The position numbers and the translations under genes are program-made. From Prochilodus magdalenae (lineage: Eukaryota; Chordata; Actinopteri; Characiformes; Prochilodontidae): a stretch of DNA of 64,000 nt. The notes beneath the pieces were generated by a model that saw nothing but the letters and a program-made list of their open reading frames with translations, searched no databases and had not been told where the DNA came from. The stretch lies in assembly GCA_024036415.1 (NCBI GenBank), contig JAMWET010000026.1, positions 231,001 to 295,000 on the forward strand, given 5' to 3'. Positions 20,501 to 32,605 of the stretch are shown here, piece by piece. Each line of letters starts with the position of its first letter. Position 1 is the stretch's first letter.

Positions 20501-22742
20501 AGAAAGACTCCAAAGGTAAAGGGATGGAAAGTGATTCTTGATGAGGTGTGCAATTTGGATAGGATAACAGTTCAAGAGTCTTTGGCGTAGGCCCTGTCCC
20601 AGGCCCAAGTCTTAAAGCGTTCAGACCTTTGTAGATCCTGCCGGATATAGTTAGCAGGGATGGAGACAACTTCCTGGACCACAGCACTTGGACCAAACTA
20701 GGGGTGGGAGGTGGGAACAAGGAGAATGTTGAAATGTGGACACCTGGAAACAGTAGAACAGGAACACAAGTTGAATCCTTTTGAAGACAAATGGCAGATT
20801 GCGATTGGCCAGAGAGATAAATGAATGACTGACGTAGCATTGGAGTCTTCCTTCTTATCTGGGTTCTTTGGTAACTTCCTAGATGACAAAGTGTGCCGCC
20901 CACTTGGACTAATACCAACCAGTTTTTCCAAGATGGAGGCTCTCACTGTGGCTCAATGTAGTCCAAAGCCATAGAAATGGCTTTGTAACAATTCCCATAT
21001 GTCTTTCTGGACATATTCCCGGGATGTGGGTATTGTTGGGTGGGATTTGGGGGTTGTAGGTTACCTACAACCTACAACTAAGGGAGCGTGCCACATTTGT
21101 AGGACCAGAAGAAATCCAAAACAAACACGAGCTGCCTATATTATATGCATCGGTGTCAAAGCGATTGTACTTCAGAAGTTCAGATGAATATATGGAATTA
21201 AAAGAGCATTGAATAAAATGTCCACTTCCCTGTTTTCTTCTTGTCTCTCTCTTTTATTTTCCCATAATATTCCTTGACGAACGGACCGATACGAACACTG
21301 CAACACAGCAACTTATGATTCTCAGTATATTCATTTATAAAATAATTTTCCTGCAAAGTTGAATTTTTGAGATATGATGTATAGCAAGAGGCATGAATTG
21401 CTTGCCTGTGGGAGCAACCATGTTTGGAAACTGCATTCACTGGAATGATGGAACTCCAGCATCAGGAGCCAATCTCAGTAGTGCTCTTGTGGCTAAATGC
21501 AATCAAACCCTCATAGCAATGTTCCAACATCTTGTGTAAAGCCTTTTCTGAAGAGTAGAGGTTGTGGCTCCAGCAAAGAGGGACAAATTCCCAGATGAAA
21601 CCCTTCATTCCTCAGGAAGTCTTGGATAAGCGGGTCCCAGAAGGCCTCCGGACATGCACGGAATGCTCTAGGAACTCAGAGCTTCACAGAATTACAGGAA
21701 GTCTGTGAGTCAGGCAGAAGTAGGGGATTGTAGGATCGACTACGCCACTTCACTCCAAGGACCTGATAGGAAATGTAACCCCCTTGTGTGCCCAAAAAGG
21801 TCACACGGGTTAGTAAAACATCCTTACAACAAAACACCACCACAAAGTAGCTGCACTTAACATGTAGAACAATGCCTTATAGGTCTATAGCATGGAGCAG
21901 GGCCGGGGCTTGATGGGGGAGCAGGATCTACTTAATGGGGGTGTGGTCTTGTTACTGCACACACATCAAGAAAGCAGAGGTGGATGTAACTCCAGTGACT
22001 CATGCTTTGAGCAAGCAGTGCGGGAAAACAGGAAAACTACACTTCTCTGCTAAAACGAACCATTAAAAGACATAACCTAAACAAGCCAAGATGATATCTG
22101 TGGACCACTTCACCAACACAAACCTCAGGTTCCTCCTGGAAGAGGTGGGGGTAGCAGGCAGCAGCCACCTGCCTGGATATTGCACTGAAATAGAGGAAAT
22201 GAAGTGGTGAGATCATCATATCCAGCCTGAAAGTAATTTAGTGGGCCGGAGGAGAGAGGGAAACCTAATCTCCCACATCAGGCCAGTGGTCTTTTGGAAA
22301 AGCTCATTGTGGTAAGACAGGTGGTATCACTGAGACTAAGATAAGACCATACAATACTAAACAGCAGAATGTGATGGCATGCCATTCGAAAGTGTCTGTA
22401 CCGCACTGCAGGGATGTCTACTGAAGTTAGCATGCTAACTAGCTAACCCGACCCCCCACAATACCTCTTAATACCGGAAGAGGTTAGAGTGAGTCACTGT
22501 AGTGCAATAGGAGTGGAATTCGTCCAACATGAGAGGGTGAAGAAGTAGCACTGCTGCCCTGACGGCGTCTTCTAACCATTTATAAATCATGTTGAAGCTT
22601 CTGCTCCCGGTTGGATCGCTGAAGGACGATGGATGAATCTCCTGGCAAGCGATCATTATGATCACCAAACCACGCTTGCCAACAAGCAAAAGAATTGGTG
22701 CTGCTTTCCAAAACTGGAGATGCTCCTGGAGAGTCAAGGGAC
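20501..22742. other. Gene-poor stretch with one dispersed-repeat copy
   Basis: No exon-like ORFs. The segment at about 21445-21680 matches 44975-45215 (shared 'tctcagtagtgctcttgtgg' and 'tgcaatcaaaccctca' type blocks), marking a diverged DNA-transposon-derived repeat. The remainder was not recognised. Confidence 0.45.
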
Positions 22743-25020
22743 GAAGATAATTAGCAAGCTAATCTGTCAAAGTTAGCCTCCTGAGTCATACAAGATATTT
22801 AGCAAGCTAATCTGTCAACGTTAACCTACTGAGTCCATCAAGATAACTAGCAAGCTAATCTGTCAAAGTTAGCCTACTGAGTCCATCAAGCTAACTAGCA
22901 AGCTAATCTGTCAAAGTTAGCCTACTGAGTCCATCAAGCTAACTAGCAAGCTAATCTGTCAAAGTTAGCCTACTGAGTCATACAAGATAATTAGCAAGCC
23001 AATCTGTCAAAATGAACCTACTGAGTCATACGAGGTAATTAGCAAAATAATCTGTCAAAGTTAGCCTACTGAGTCCATCAAGATAATTATCAAGCTAATC
23101 TGTCAAAGTTAGCCTATTGAGTCATACAAGACAATTAGCAAGCTAATCTGTCAAAGTTAGCCTACTGAGTCATGCAAGATAATTAGCAAGCTAATCTGTC
23201 AAAGTTAGCCTACTGAGTCCATCAAGATAATTAGCAAGCTAATCTGTCAAAATAAGCCTATTGAGTCATACAAGCTAATTAACAAGCCAATCTGTCAAAA
23301 TGAGCCTATTGAGTCATACAAGCTAATTAGCAAGCCAATCTGTCAAAGTTAGTCTAATGACTCCATCAAGCTAATTAGCAAGATAATCTGTCAAAATTAG
23401 CCTACTGAGTCCATCAAGCTAATTAGCAAGATAATCTATCAAAGTTAGCCTACTAAGTCCATCAAGCTAACTAGCAAGCTAATCTGTCAAAATGAACCTA
23501 CTGAGTCATACAAGATAATTATCAAGCTAATCTGTCAAAGTTAGCCTACTGAGTCCATCAAGATAATTATCAAGCTAATCTGTCAAAGTTAGCCTACTGA
23601 GTCATACAAGACAATTAGCAAGCTAATCTGTCAAAGTTTGCCTACTGAGTCCACCAAGCTAATTAGCAAGCTAATCTGTCAAAGTTAGCCTACTGAGTCA
23701 TACAAGCTAATTAGCAAACAAATCTGTCAAAGTTAGCCTACTGAGTCATACAAGACAATTAGCAAGCTAATCTGTCAAAGTTAGCCTACTGAGTCATACA
23801 AGCTAATTAGCAAACAAATCTGTCAAAGTTAGCCTACTGAGTCATACAAGACAATTAGCAAGCTAATCTGTCAAAGTTAGCCTACTGAGTCATACAAGAT
23901 AATTAGCAAGCCAATCTGTCAAAATGAACCTACTGAGTCATACGAGGTAATTAGCAAGCTAATCTGTCAAAGTTAGCCTACTGAGTCCATCAAGATAATT
24001 ATCAAGCTAATCTGTCAAAGTTAGCCTACTGAGTCATACAAGACAATTAGCAAGCTAATCTGTCAAAGTTAGCCTACTGAGTCATGCAAGATAATTAGCA
24101 AGCTAATCTGTCAGTTAGCCTACTGAGTCATGCAAGATAATTAGCAAGCTAATCTGTCAAAATGAGCCTATTGAGTCATACAAGCTAATTAGCAAGCCAA
24201 TCTGTCAAAATGAGCCTATTGAGTCATACAAGCTAATTAGCAAGATAATCTATCAAAGTTAGCCTACTAAATCCATCAAGCTAACTAGCAAGCTAATCTG
24301 TCAAAATGAACCTACTGAGTCATACAAGATAATTAGCAAGCTAATCTGTCAAAATGAGCCTATTGAGTCATACAAGCTAATTAGCAAGCCAATCTGTCAA
24401 AATGAACCTACTGAGTCATACAAGATAATTAGCAAGCTAATCTGTCAAAATGAGCCTACTGAGTCATACAAGCTAATTAGCAAGCTAATCTGTCAAAGTT
24501 AGCCTACTGACTCCATCAAGCTAATTAGCAAGATAATCTGTCAAAATTAGCCTACTGAGTCCACCAAGCTAATTAGCAAGCTAATCTGTCAAAGTTAGCC
24601 TACTGAGTCATACAAGCTAATTAGCAAGCTAATCTGTCAAAATTAGCCTACTGAGTCCACCAAGCTAATTAGCAAGCTAATCTGTCAAAGTTAGCCTACT
24701 GACTCCATCAAGCTAACTAGCAAGCTAATCTGTCAAAATTAGCCTACTGAGTCCACCAAGCTAATTAGCATAATAATCTGTCAAAGTTAGCCTACTGAGT
24801 CCACCAAGCTAATTAGCAAGATAATCTATCAAAGTTAGCCTACTGACTCCATCAAGCTAACTAGCAAGCTAATCTGTCAAAATGAACCTACTGAGTCATA
24901 CAAGATAATTAGCAAAGGAATTTGTCCAAATTAGCCTACTGAGTCATACCAGATAACTAGCAAGCTCATCTGTCAAAGTTAGCCTACTGAGTCATACAAG
25001 ATGATTAGCAAGCTAATATT
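22743..25020. repeat. 48-bp satellite array, about 47 units
   Basis: The unit is of the form 'caagctaatctgtcaaagtt' + 'agcctactgagtcatacaag' + 'ataattag'. The period is 48 bases, for example cctactgagt at 23161 and 23209. Units alternate between a few subtypes (cataca/ccatca, gttagc/atgaac or atgagc), showing higher-order turnover. It is AT-rich, non-coding and carries many TAATTAGC homeodomain-core-like motifs. It is not a CRISPR: there are no unique spacers. Confidence 0.95.
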
Positions 25021-25200
25021 TCACTTAGCTAATTATGCACATGGAAGCTAGCACTGTATCCTGCTAACATAACTTTCAACTTCTTTGCCTATAAGATTCT
25101 AAAAGTTTGTTAAAAGTTTCGTAAAGGTTTTTGTATCACTTCCACAGTTGGTTAGCTTGAAAGCAAGAGGATAGCGGACCACCTGTAGTCCACTGGTGTT
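25021..25200. repeat. Right flank of the 48-bp satellite, duplicated at 28487-28640
   Basis: Shared blocks in order are 'gcacatgga(a)gctagcactgt', 'taacttct..ttctaaaa', 'agttggttagcttgaaagca' versus 'gatagtttgttaccctgata', and 'gcaagaggatag' followed by 'ggtccactg'. The duplicate sits beside a short degenerate version of the satellite. Confidence 0.6.
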
Positions 25201-25747
25201 TTGCTGTGGTAGCTTTTTCAGGTGACCCTCTGACGGTTAAGCAGAGTATTGGACAAAATGCCAGAGTAGGAATTTCACAGGTGGCATCTTAAAAAGATGC
25301 TGACCTTCCTAATAGGTCATCATTGAGCACTGTTGTCACGGGTGCAGTTTCAAAATTTGTTAGCTCGCTGTTGATCTAATGTTCCTCTTGTGAATGGTCT
25401 ATTTAAAAAACAGTAATGAAGGTTTCTAAAGTTAGTGCAGATTTCAGCAGTGCCTGTCCTGGCATCTGTGTAAACATCTGCCCAGTGAACGCATGTGAGG
25501 AAGGCCAGAATGAACTAATACGTCATGCTGAATGTGGAATGTGAAGTATGGTTTGGTTGGGTGTTTGTGGGAGTCCAGTGTGGGGGCCCGGGGGAAGAGT
25601 GGGAAAGATATTAACCCTTAACAGCTGAGTGAAGTCCTGCCAGGACCGTTTCCTCTTCGCAATGCAGTGCAAATACTGATGGACTGATGCTTCCTTGACT
25701 TGATGGATCCTTGCGTTTATAATATCTTTAATCCCAGGAAGCTTTAA

Positions 25748-26130
25748 AACCTCAAACAGTCAGACTCCAAACTCACCATGGCCAAGACCAAAGAGCTGCT
25801 GAAAGACACTGGCAAGAAAACTGTAGGCCTGCACCAGACTGGGAAGAGTGAATCTACAATAGGCAGCAGGCTGGTGTGAATAAATCAACTGTGGGAGCCA
25901 CTGTAAGAAAAGGGAAGACATACAAGACCACTGATCATCTCCCTCGATCTGGGACCCCACGCAGGAGCTCATCCTGTGGGGTCAAAATGATCATGAGAAG
26001 GGTGAGCACAACTCCCAGAACTGCCCCAGAGGGACCTGGTGAATGACCTGCAGGGAGCTGGGACCAGGACAGAACTAACAGGTGGAGCTTTAGAACATCT
26101 ATTAGATCCAGTCTGATTCATCCAGGACGG
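25748..26130 (+). pseudogene. Tc1-like transposase 5' remnant
   Basis: The plus strand around 25779-26100 resembles the N-terminal helix-turn-helix part of a Tc1-type transposase ('gccaagaccaaagagctgct', 'ggaagacatacaagaccact', 'aaaatgatcatgagaagggt'). Stops and frame changes are present, and the catalytic half is missing. Confidence 0.6.
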
Positions 26131-26299
26131 AGTAACTGCAAGGTGGAGCCGACCCATAGATAGAGTTCATGATCAGAGCCAGGCTGATTAGGAGGACTAA
26201 GAGGTAGACATTGTAACTTGTTGTATGAATTGAGTGCGTGTAGTCCTGAGAGTCCTGGAGAGAACATCCTTCCTTCAATGTTATCCATCAGCGTTGATC

Positions 26300-26890
26300 C
26301 GCTCATAGAGAAGACAGATGAGAGGGAGGGAGAGACAGATGAAGGGGAGAGAGAGACAGATGATGGGGAGAGAGATACAGATGGGAGGGGAGAGAGAGAG
26401 AGACAGATGAGAGGGAGAGAGAGAGAGAGACAGATGGGAGGGAGAGAGAGACAGATGAGAGGGAGAGAGAGATACAGATGGGAGGGGAGAGAGAGAGAGA
26501 CAGATGAGAGGGAGGGAGAGACAGATGAAGGGGAGAGAGAGACAGATGATGGGGAGAGAGAGACAGATGATGGGGAGAGAGAGACAGATGAGAGGGAGGG
26601 AGAGAGAGAGACAGATGGGAGGGAGAGACAGATGAAGGGGAGAGAGAGACAGATGATGGGGAGAGAGAGACAGATGAGAGGGAGAGAGAGAGAGAGACAG
26701 ATGGGAGGGAGAGAGAGACAGATGAGAGGGAGAGAGAGATACAGATGGGAGGGGAGAGAGAGAGAGACAGATGAGAGGGAGAGAGAGAGAGAGACAGATG
26801 GGAGGGAGAGAGAGACAGATGAGAGGGAGAGAGAGACAGATGGGAGGGAGAGAGAGAGAGAGAGACAGATGAAGGAGAGAGAAGTTTGGG
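26300..26890. repeat. Purine-rich GAGA/CAGATG simple repeat
   Basis: About 590 bases of gagagagaga and gacagatgagaggga units, nearly all purine on the plus strand. It forms long spurious open frames on both strands. Strand asymmetry could support triplex (H-DNA) formation. Confidence 0.9.
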
Positions 26891-26989
26891 TATTTGGTCT
26901 ATTTATGGGGAAATGTAAATTATAGTAATAAACTGATGGTCTCAGCTGAATGTTTGTGCAAACATGTTTTAAGTCTAGATTTGAATGTA

Positions 26990-27180
26990 GAGAGTGTGTC
27001 TGTGTGTGTGAGAGAGAGATTGTGTAATTGTGTGTGTGAGATTGTGAGTGTGTGTGTCTGTGTGTGTGAGAGATTGTGAGATTCTGTGTGAGATTGTGTG
27101 TAAGTAGAGTGTGTGTGTGTAGGAGATTGTGAGATTGTGTGTGTGTGTGTGGGTGTGTGTGTGTGTGTGTGTGTAGAGTG
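26990..27180. repeat. (TG)n-type microsatellite cluster
   Basis: Interrupted runs of tg/gtgtgtga, ending in an uninterrupted (GT) tract near 27140-27174. Confidence 0.9.
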
Positions 27181-27329
27181 AGTAGAGTGTGGGCTGGGCT
27201 GGGCTGGTCTGCATCAGGGCAGAAAAACAAGTCCCACTCCGGGCCGGGGCGTATCTGCACATTCATAGCTGAAATGAAATATTGAGAAGGAACGGCTTCA
27301 TGCTGCTGGATATCTACTGGGTTCCCTTC

Positions 27330-27423
27330 ACTCCACTGCACTGGACACGCATGGGCTGAGCTGACTGCACCCATACCTGCAGAAACTGGAGTGGAGTGGA
27401 GTGGAACTGAGATGCAAAAGTAG
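27330..27423 (+). other. Candidate non-coding 5' exon with strong splice donor
   Basis: A GC-richer patch with ctccact and ggagtggagt repeats ends in gcaaaagtag followed by GTAAGTGAG at 27424. It resembles the patch at 9345-9481 in composition and donor. It may be an untranslated exon belonging to a downstream plus-strand gene. Confidence 0.25.
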
Positions 27424-27775
27424 GTAAGTGAGCTTCCATAAACTTTCACAAGCATACAGCAGTGTGTAAAAGTCTTCGGCACCTAAAGAAGTGGTTTCAA
27501 GCATAACTACTGTAATTACTGTAAAACATATTTCTTATACATACATATATATAAATCTGTAAAAAACAGTAACAGCTATTTCTGAATTTCAAAAATATAG
27601 CTATACAATAGATAGAAGAACAAAGTTTCAGGTCTAGACTTCAACTCAGTGCCCCCAACCGTCGCATCGAATTTGTTAAAATGCATCATCAGCTCTCCTG
27701 ATTTAACTTAAAGAAGTGTTGATAACCCAATCCAGAAACTGAATGAAGACCACAGTTAATAGTGGTGTTCTACAA

Positions 27776-27911
27776 GGAGAGTTTTAGAAGTACCAACCAA
27801 TACCAGTACCAAAACCACATTATTTACAGTATATATATATATATATATATATATATACTGTAAATAATGTGGTTTTGGTACTGGTATTGGTTGGTACTTC
27901 TAAAACTCTCC
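27776..27911. repeat. Perfect 136-bp palindrome with an (AT)13 centre
   Basis: The 55-base left arm (27776-27830) is the exact inverse complement of the right arm (27857-27911), and the 26-base centre is pure AT dinucleotide. The arms begin ggagagttttagaagtacca and end with its inverse. No mismatch was found by eye. It could be a young palindromic MITE, a cruciform-prone locus or an inverted-repeat RNA source. Confidence 0.9.
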
Positions 27912-28029
27912 AGAAATATTTATATATATATATATATATAGTGTTTATGGAAGGAAATAAATGCTGACATTTTAAATCTAAATTGGTGCTTTAAACCTTA
28001 TTGTAGTATTTACTGTGATGTAAATTATT

Positions 28030-28500
28030 AGCACTGTGTAGATATTTGTGAAAATTAACCTACTGTGTAAACCAGCTAACAAATTATCAAGCTCGTCTGT
28101 CAAAGTTAGCCTACTGTAATCCACCAGCTAGCAAATTAGCAAGCTTATTTGTCAAACTAGCCTACTGGTCAACCAAACACTATTTAGCAAAACAAATTGT
28201 CAGTTGCCCTACTGAGACAACCAGTTAGCTAACTGAATTTGTCAAAGCTAGCCTATTGAGTTAGCCCATCAGATAATTAGCAAGCTAATTTGTTAAGGTT
28301 AGCATACTAAGTTAATCATCTTGCTAATTAATTAGCTAATCTATCAAAGTTAGCCTACTGAGCCGATCAAGCTAATTAGCAGACACTAATTTGCTAATGA
28401 TAGGCTTTGATTCAGCCAAGATAATTAGCAAGCTAATTTGTCAATGGTAGCCTACTGAGACAACCAGCTAGCTAAATAGCAATTAACTAATTCTGCACAT
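28030..28500. repeat. Degenerate, unexpanded relative of the 48-bp satellite
   Basis: About ten poorly matched units of the 'aagctaatttgtcaaagttagcctactgag' kind (given as a pattern), with variable spacing. Its right flank also matches the flank of the expanded array. Confidence 0.65.
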
Positions 28501-28609
28501 GGACGTTGGCACTGTATCCAGCTTACATAATCTTTAACTTCTAGGTTCTAAAAATATTCATAAAAGTTTTGCAGTACTCCGATAGTTTGTTACCCTGATA
28601 GCAAGAGGA

Positions 28610-29060
28610 TAGTGGGCATTAATGGTCCACTGATGGCAAAGCTAATGGTCCACCTCAGAGAACAAGCCGATGTTGGACATATCAGGCAAAGATATGGCAC
28701 TGTTGGCCCGCTGTCGGCACCGGCAATCTGCAGTGAGCCAAAGGTAGCCCACATATTTACAACATGCCTTTGGCCCACCTTTCCCAAAACAGATCTAGTC
28801 CACTTCTGGCGCAGAGTCGCCTACTTTTGGCTAGGACGTGACTCTAATGTGGTGCATATGTGGCCCACATCTAGCTTCCAGGAGTGGTCCACCCAAGTGC
28901 CATCAACCCATCTGGCAAAGGGGCCAGAAGAAAATAGGGAATGTGGTCCAGAACAGTTTTGCTGTCCGAGACTGTCACTTTGAGGAGGTTAAAACTAGCT
29001 AGATCTTGTGCCTAGGACAGTAATGTGGGTGGTCCGAGGGTGGACCTGCCAGCAGGGTGC
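28610..29060. mobile_element. Non-autonomous DNA-element-like repeat (TGGCCCACAT-rich)
   Basis: Repeated tggtccac, ggcccaca and tagcccaca motifs on one strand and their inverses near the far end (gtggtccgagggtggac) fit a known style of fish non-autonomous DNA element. A 123-codon open frame here has no exon signals. Confidence 0.4.
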
Positions 29061-29319
29061 CGAATTGATCCAGCCAGCAGAAGGAAGCTATTAAGCTATT
29101 AAAATGGAACCTATTAAAAATGATTGAATCTGAAATGGGTGTGATTTCTGAATTATAGTGTTTATGTAGCTTTAGCACTCAGTTTCTGTTTTGCTTAAGG
29201 AGCTCTTTTGATTTGGCTTCAGATTAAGAGGAATTAAGAGAGATGACAAATGTGTCGCTGACAAGCTGAAGCTACATGAATTGTATGAACACACGCAACA
29301 GTGTGCGACTAATCATCTC

Positions 29320-29490
29320 CAGGATGTTATGTGAGGAACGAGCAGTGATGTTGGTGTTAGAGAATTGCCTGAACGTGTTGAACTCAGTGAAACACACTGC
29401 CTCCCCAAACCACACATATGTCACACTGAGCTAAGACAGTTACTCTGTTAGATGGTTTTTGCAGGACGTCTTCTTTCACCCCATGACTGA
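29320..29490. repeat. Diverged duplicate of 13825-13995
   Basis: The same ordered blocks as in the 13.8-kb copy (gtgaggaacgagcag, ctcagtgaaacacac, ccccaaaccacac, cactgagctaa) with point differences and small gaps. Confidence 0.6.
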
Positions 29491-30540
29491 CTCTGAGGCT
29501 ACGTCAGGCCTCGGCATGTTCCTAAACTCCTCTTAAGCTGTGATGTATTGAATGTCACGTCCATGTCCTATAGCTTCTATTGTACTGGCTTCTCATTGTT
29601 TGAGTAGATCTGGAATAAACTACTCTTTATTATCATTCTAGCACTTTCCTTAAAGTCTTAAAATCTTAAACCAATAAAGAAAAACAAAGTTTGGTGACCC
29701 TGGGCTTTAATGTTAGCTAGCAGGCCATCTTAGCTAATGTTAGCACCCACTTACAAAACCCAAACTGACTTTCTGTGGATCCCCTGAATATAGACTATGG
29801 GTTTTATAAGATGTTCCTTGTAGTGAACACACATCGTCGGCTTTCAGTGGTCAGGCTTGTCAGTCAGACAGCTAGCTAGCTATGGCTAGCGATCTTTGCG
29901 TTAGCTGTGCAGCACATAGCAGCAAGTACATAGCAGCTGACTACCCGAACATGGAAAATGTGGGTTCATAGCAAAAACACCCTTAAACCCAAAGTCTATA
30001 TAAGTATATCAAGGAGTTTCACAAGTGGTTTGGCTGCCAGGTCAGCTAACCTGCTAGGTTAGCTATGCTAGCTAGCTAGCTCACATTAGAGCCCATTGCC
30101 AGCAAACTGTTTATTGTGATTTGGCTCTTATAGTAATCGAGTGGAATTCATGAGTTGAGGTTTTCTTTGCTAAAAATGATGAAACAAGAGTCACAGACAT
30201 ACACGGGTCAAGTTGAGGTCTTAAATGTTTAATCGAAAGTAGCATGCATACAGCCAGACAAAACCATGAAATATAATAAACAAATACCACTTTTCTGTGC
30301 TAGCAAGAAAAACAGATGTTGAAATGTGTTTTGGTCGTACCGAGTGAGGGAACGTGTTTTGGTCGTACCGAGTGAGGGAATGTGTTTTGGTCCTGTTCCG
30401 AATCTAATACTGATACTGAGATAACAATAGTCTATAGTTCCAGTTATATGATGCAACTGCCTGAGCCACATTTGAGGAAATATTCTATTTAGACTGGATG
30501 TGGGAAGCTATTAAAACAATTGAAAACCACAGCCATAAGT
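29491..30540. other. Non-coding stretch with short gctagc-rich clusters
   Basis: No gene was recognised. Clusters of gctagctagc occur at about 29870-29890 and 30065-30080, and a doubled 'tgttttggtcgtaccgagtg' block at 30328 and 30355 (28-bp period). Confidence 0.5.
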
Positions 30541-30549
30541 AGTAGGGAG

Positions 30550-31967
30550 GGCCATTAATCAGTTTCAGTTTCAGCTGCTTTGGTGTTAATGAAATTAACA
30601 ACGTGTGCAGTAGAGGAGCAACAATGAGACACCCCCCCAAAACAGGAATGGTTTAAAAGGACGAGGTCTTTGACATTTTGTCCCCCTCATCTTTTCCCAC
30701 TGAGTCTTCACTAGTTCTGCAGTTGACTTGGGTCAGCGTCACTACTAGTACCATGGTGCGGTACCTGGACCCTACAGAGGTTGCACAGGTAGTCCAACTA
30801 GGATTGGCACATCAATATGTGCCATTGCCACAAGGTTTGTTGTGTCTCCCAGCACAGTCTTAAGAGTACGGTGGAGATTCCAGGAGACAGGCACTTACTC
30901 TAGGAGAGCTGGACAAGGCTGTAGAAGGTCCTCAGCATGACTAGTATCTGCTCCTTTGTGCAAGGAGGAACAAGATGAGCACTGCCAGAGCCCTACTGCT
31001 GTGAATGTGCCTGACCAAACAATCAGAAACAGGCCTCATGAGGGCGGCCTGAGGGCACGACGTCCTGCAGTGGGCCCTGTGCTCACTGGCCAGCACCGTA
31101 GAGCTCGATTGGCATTTGCCGCAGAACACCTTAATTGGCAGATCTGCCACAGGCGCCTTGTCCTTTTCACAGATGAGAGCAGGTGTCACCTGAGCACATG
31201 TGACAGACGTGACAGGCTCTGGAGACGCCGTGGAGAATGTTATGCCGCCTGCAACATCATTCAGCATGACTGGTTTGGTGGTGGGTCAGTGATGGTCTCG
31301 GGAGGCATATGCCTGAAAGGACGCACAGACCTCTACAGGCTAGACAACGGCACCCTGACTGCTATTAGGCATCAGGATGAAATCCTTGGACCCGTTGTCA
31401 GACCCTACGCTGGTGCAGTGGATCCTGGGTTCCTCCTGGTGCCCAACAATGCCCACCTCATGTGGTGAGAGTATGCAGGCAGTTCTTGGGGACTGAAGGA
31501 ATTGATACCATTGACTGGCCCACCGGCTCGCCTGACCTAAATCCAATAGAACACCTCTGGGACATTGTTTTGGTCCATCCGACGCCACCAGGTTGCACCT
31601 CAGACTGTCCAGGAGCTCAGTGATGCCCTGGTCCAGATCTGGGAGGAGATCCCCCAGGACACTATCCGTCGTCTCATTAGGAGCATGTGGAGGCCATACA
31701 AACTACTGAGTACCATTCTGAGTTGCTGCAGTGGAGTTTGGGTTAAATGGACGAGCCTGCTGCATCATTTCTTCACTTTGATTTTCAGGGTGTCTTTGAA
31801 TTCAACCCTCTGTAGGGTGATCATTTTCATTTCCATCAAACGATGTGGCATCCTTTCCTTCCTAACACATTACCCAGTCTATATAAGAAAAGATATTCTG
31901 CATGATTTTTTTCCCATTGAGATCTGATGTGTTTTCAAAGTGTTCCCTTTATTTTTTGAGCAGTGTG
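30550..31967 (+). pseudogene. Degraded Tc1-like DNA transposon with most of its transposase
   Basis: On the plus strand a Tc1/mariner transposase can be followed in pieces: an N-terminal part from 'acctggaccctacagaggtt', the middle (ORF 30956-31468) with T-D-E-S-R, the D of the catalytic triad, and a C-terminal P-D-L-N-P-I-E-H-L-W-D block near 31530-31565. Frame shifts and deletions break it, for example around 30930-31000 and 31690. The right end 'ttccctttattttttgagca' followed by gtgt is the terminal repeat of a very common fish Tc1 family. The matching left terminal repeat was not found. Confidence 0.8.
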
Positions 31968-32060
31968 TATATATATATTATTATTTATATATATATATAT
32001 ATATATAATTAAATTGTATTTATTTTTTTGGATATATCAAACTTATATCAAATTCTCCCT
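31968..32060. repeat. AT microsatellite next to the Tc1 end
   Basis: Mostly (TA)n with an A/T-rich border, directly beside the right end of the Tc1-like element, which inserts at TA. Confidence 0.7.
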
Positions 32061-32084
32061 TTCTGCATGTCACAGAATTAGCCC

Positions 32085-32400
32085 ATAATGGCATCTGTTT
32101 CATCAAGTTTCATCTGTCTGTCATACGAAACTCCGCCCACTCATCACCGACTGCAGCTGTGTCCTGTCAGCGTTTGGGTATTTATAGCCCTTTGTCCCAG
32201 TTCAGTCTCAGTACTGGTGTTGTGTGTAGAACCCTTCATTCATGGTTGATGGGTTTTCCTGGGCGTGTTTTTTGGTTCCCCTGTTTTTTTTCTGGTTCAT
32301 TGCTTTTTCTAATTTCTCCTGTATTCTCCATGCTAGATTGCCGTTTTTTTACTGATACAGCCTCACTTCTGTTTGGTGTGTATATGAAGCCCTGCCCTGA
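32085..32400 (+). mobile_element. LTR-like sequence, borders unresolved
   Basis: It begins near a TGTCATACG motif, has a TATA-like gggtatttatagcc at about 32176 and a T-rich tail. The layout resembles an LTR promoter (compare tatttatacc in the 6.7-kb LTR), but no target duplication or CA end was defined. Confidence 0.3.
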
Positions 32401-32429
32401 TGGGCACTGACTGGCAGGTGGGAATGATC

Positions 32430-32605
32430 AGGTTTTGATGTCTGAAACTAACCAGCTCTCATGCTGTAGACTGGGGTTCTATCCCCTACCAGAGCCAGCC
32501 CCCTACACTATACCAATAAGAGTCCTTGGGCAAGACTCCCAACTCTATCTTCATCTACGTGTGTTAGAAATGCTCAGGTTGCTCTGGATAAGAGTGTTAA
32601 ATATT
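32430..32605 (+). repeat. tRNA-derived SINE, diverged
   Basis: It keeps the central 'agagtccttgggcaagactc' block, a B-box relative (ggggttctatccc) and the tail 'gctctggataagagtg'. Confidence 0.65.

Noticed and set aside
22743..25020. CRISPR-like array
   Set aside because: Whole 48-bp units repeat without unique spacers, in a vertebrate context.
26218..26925. 235-codon plus-strand open frame
   Set aside because: Same GAGA/CAGATG repeat read on the other strand (E-R-E-T-D runs).
26118..27482. 454-codon minus-strand open frame
   Set aside because: It is the reading of the purine-rich and (TG)n simple repeats (L-S-L-P-S and H-T-H-T runs). No start context, domain or splice site.
30956..31468. 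170-codon frame as an active transposase
   Set aside because: It is the middle part of a Tc1 transposase whose N- and C-terminal parts lie in other frames with deletions, so the element is dead.
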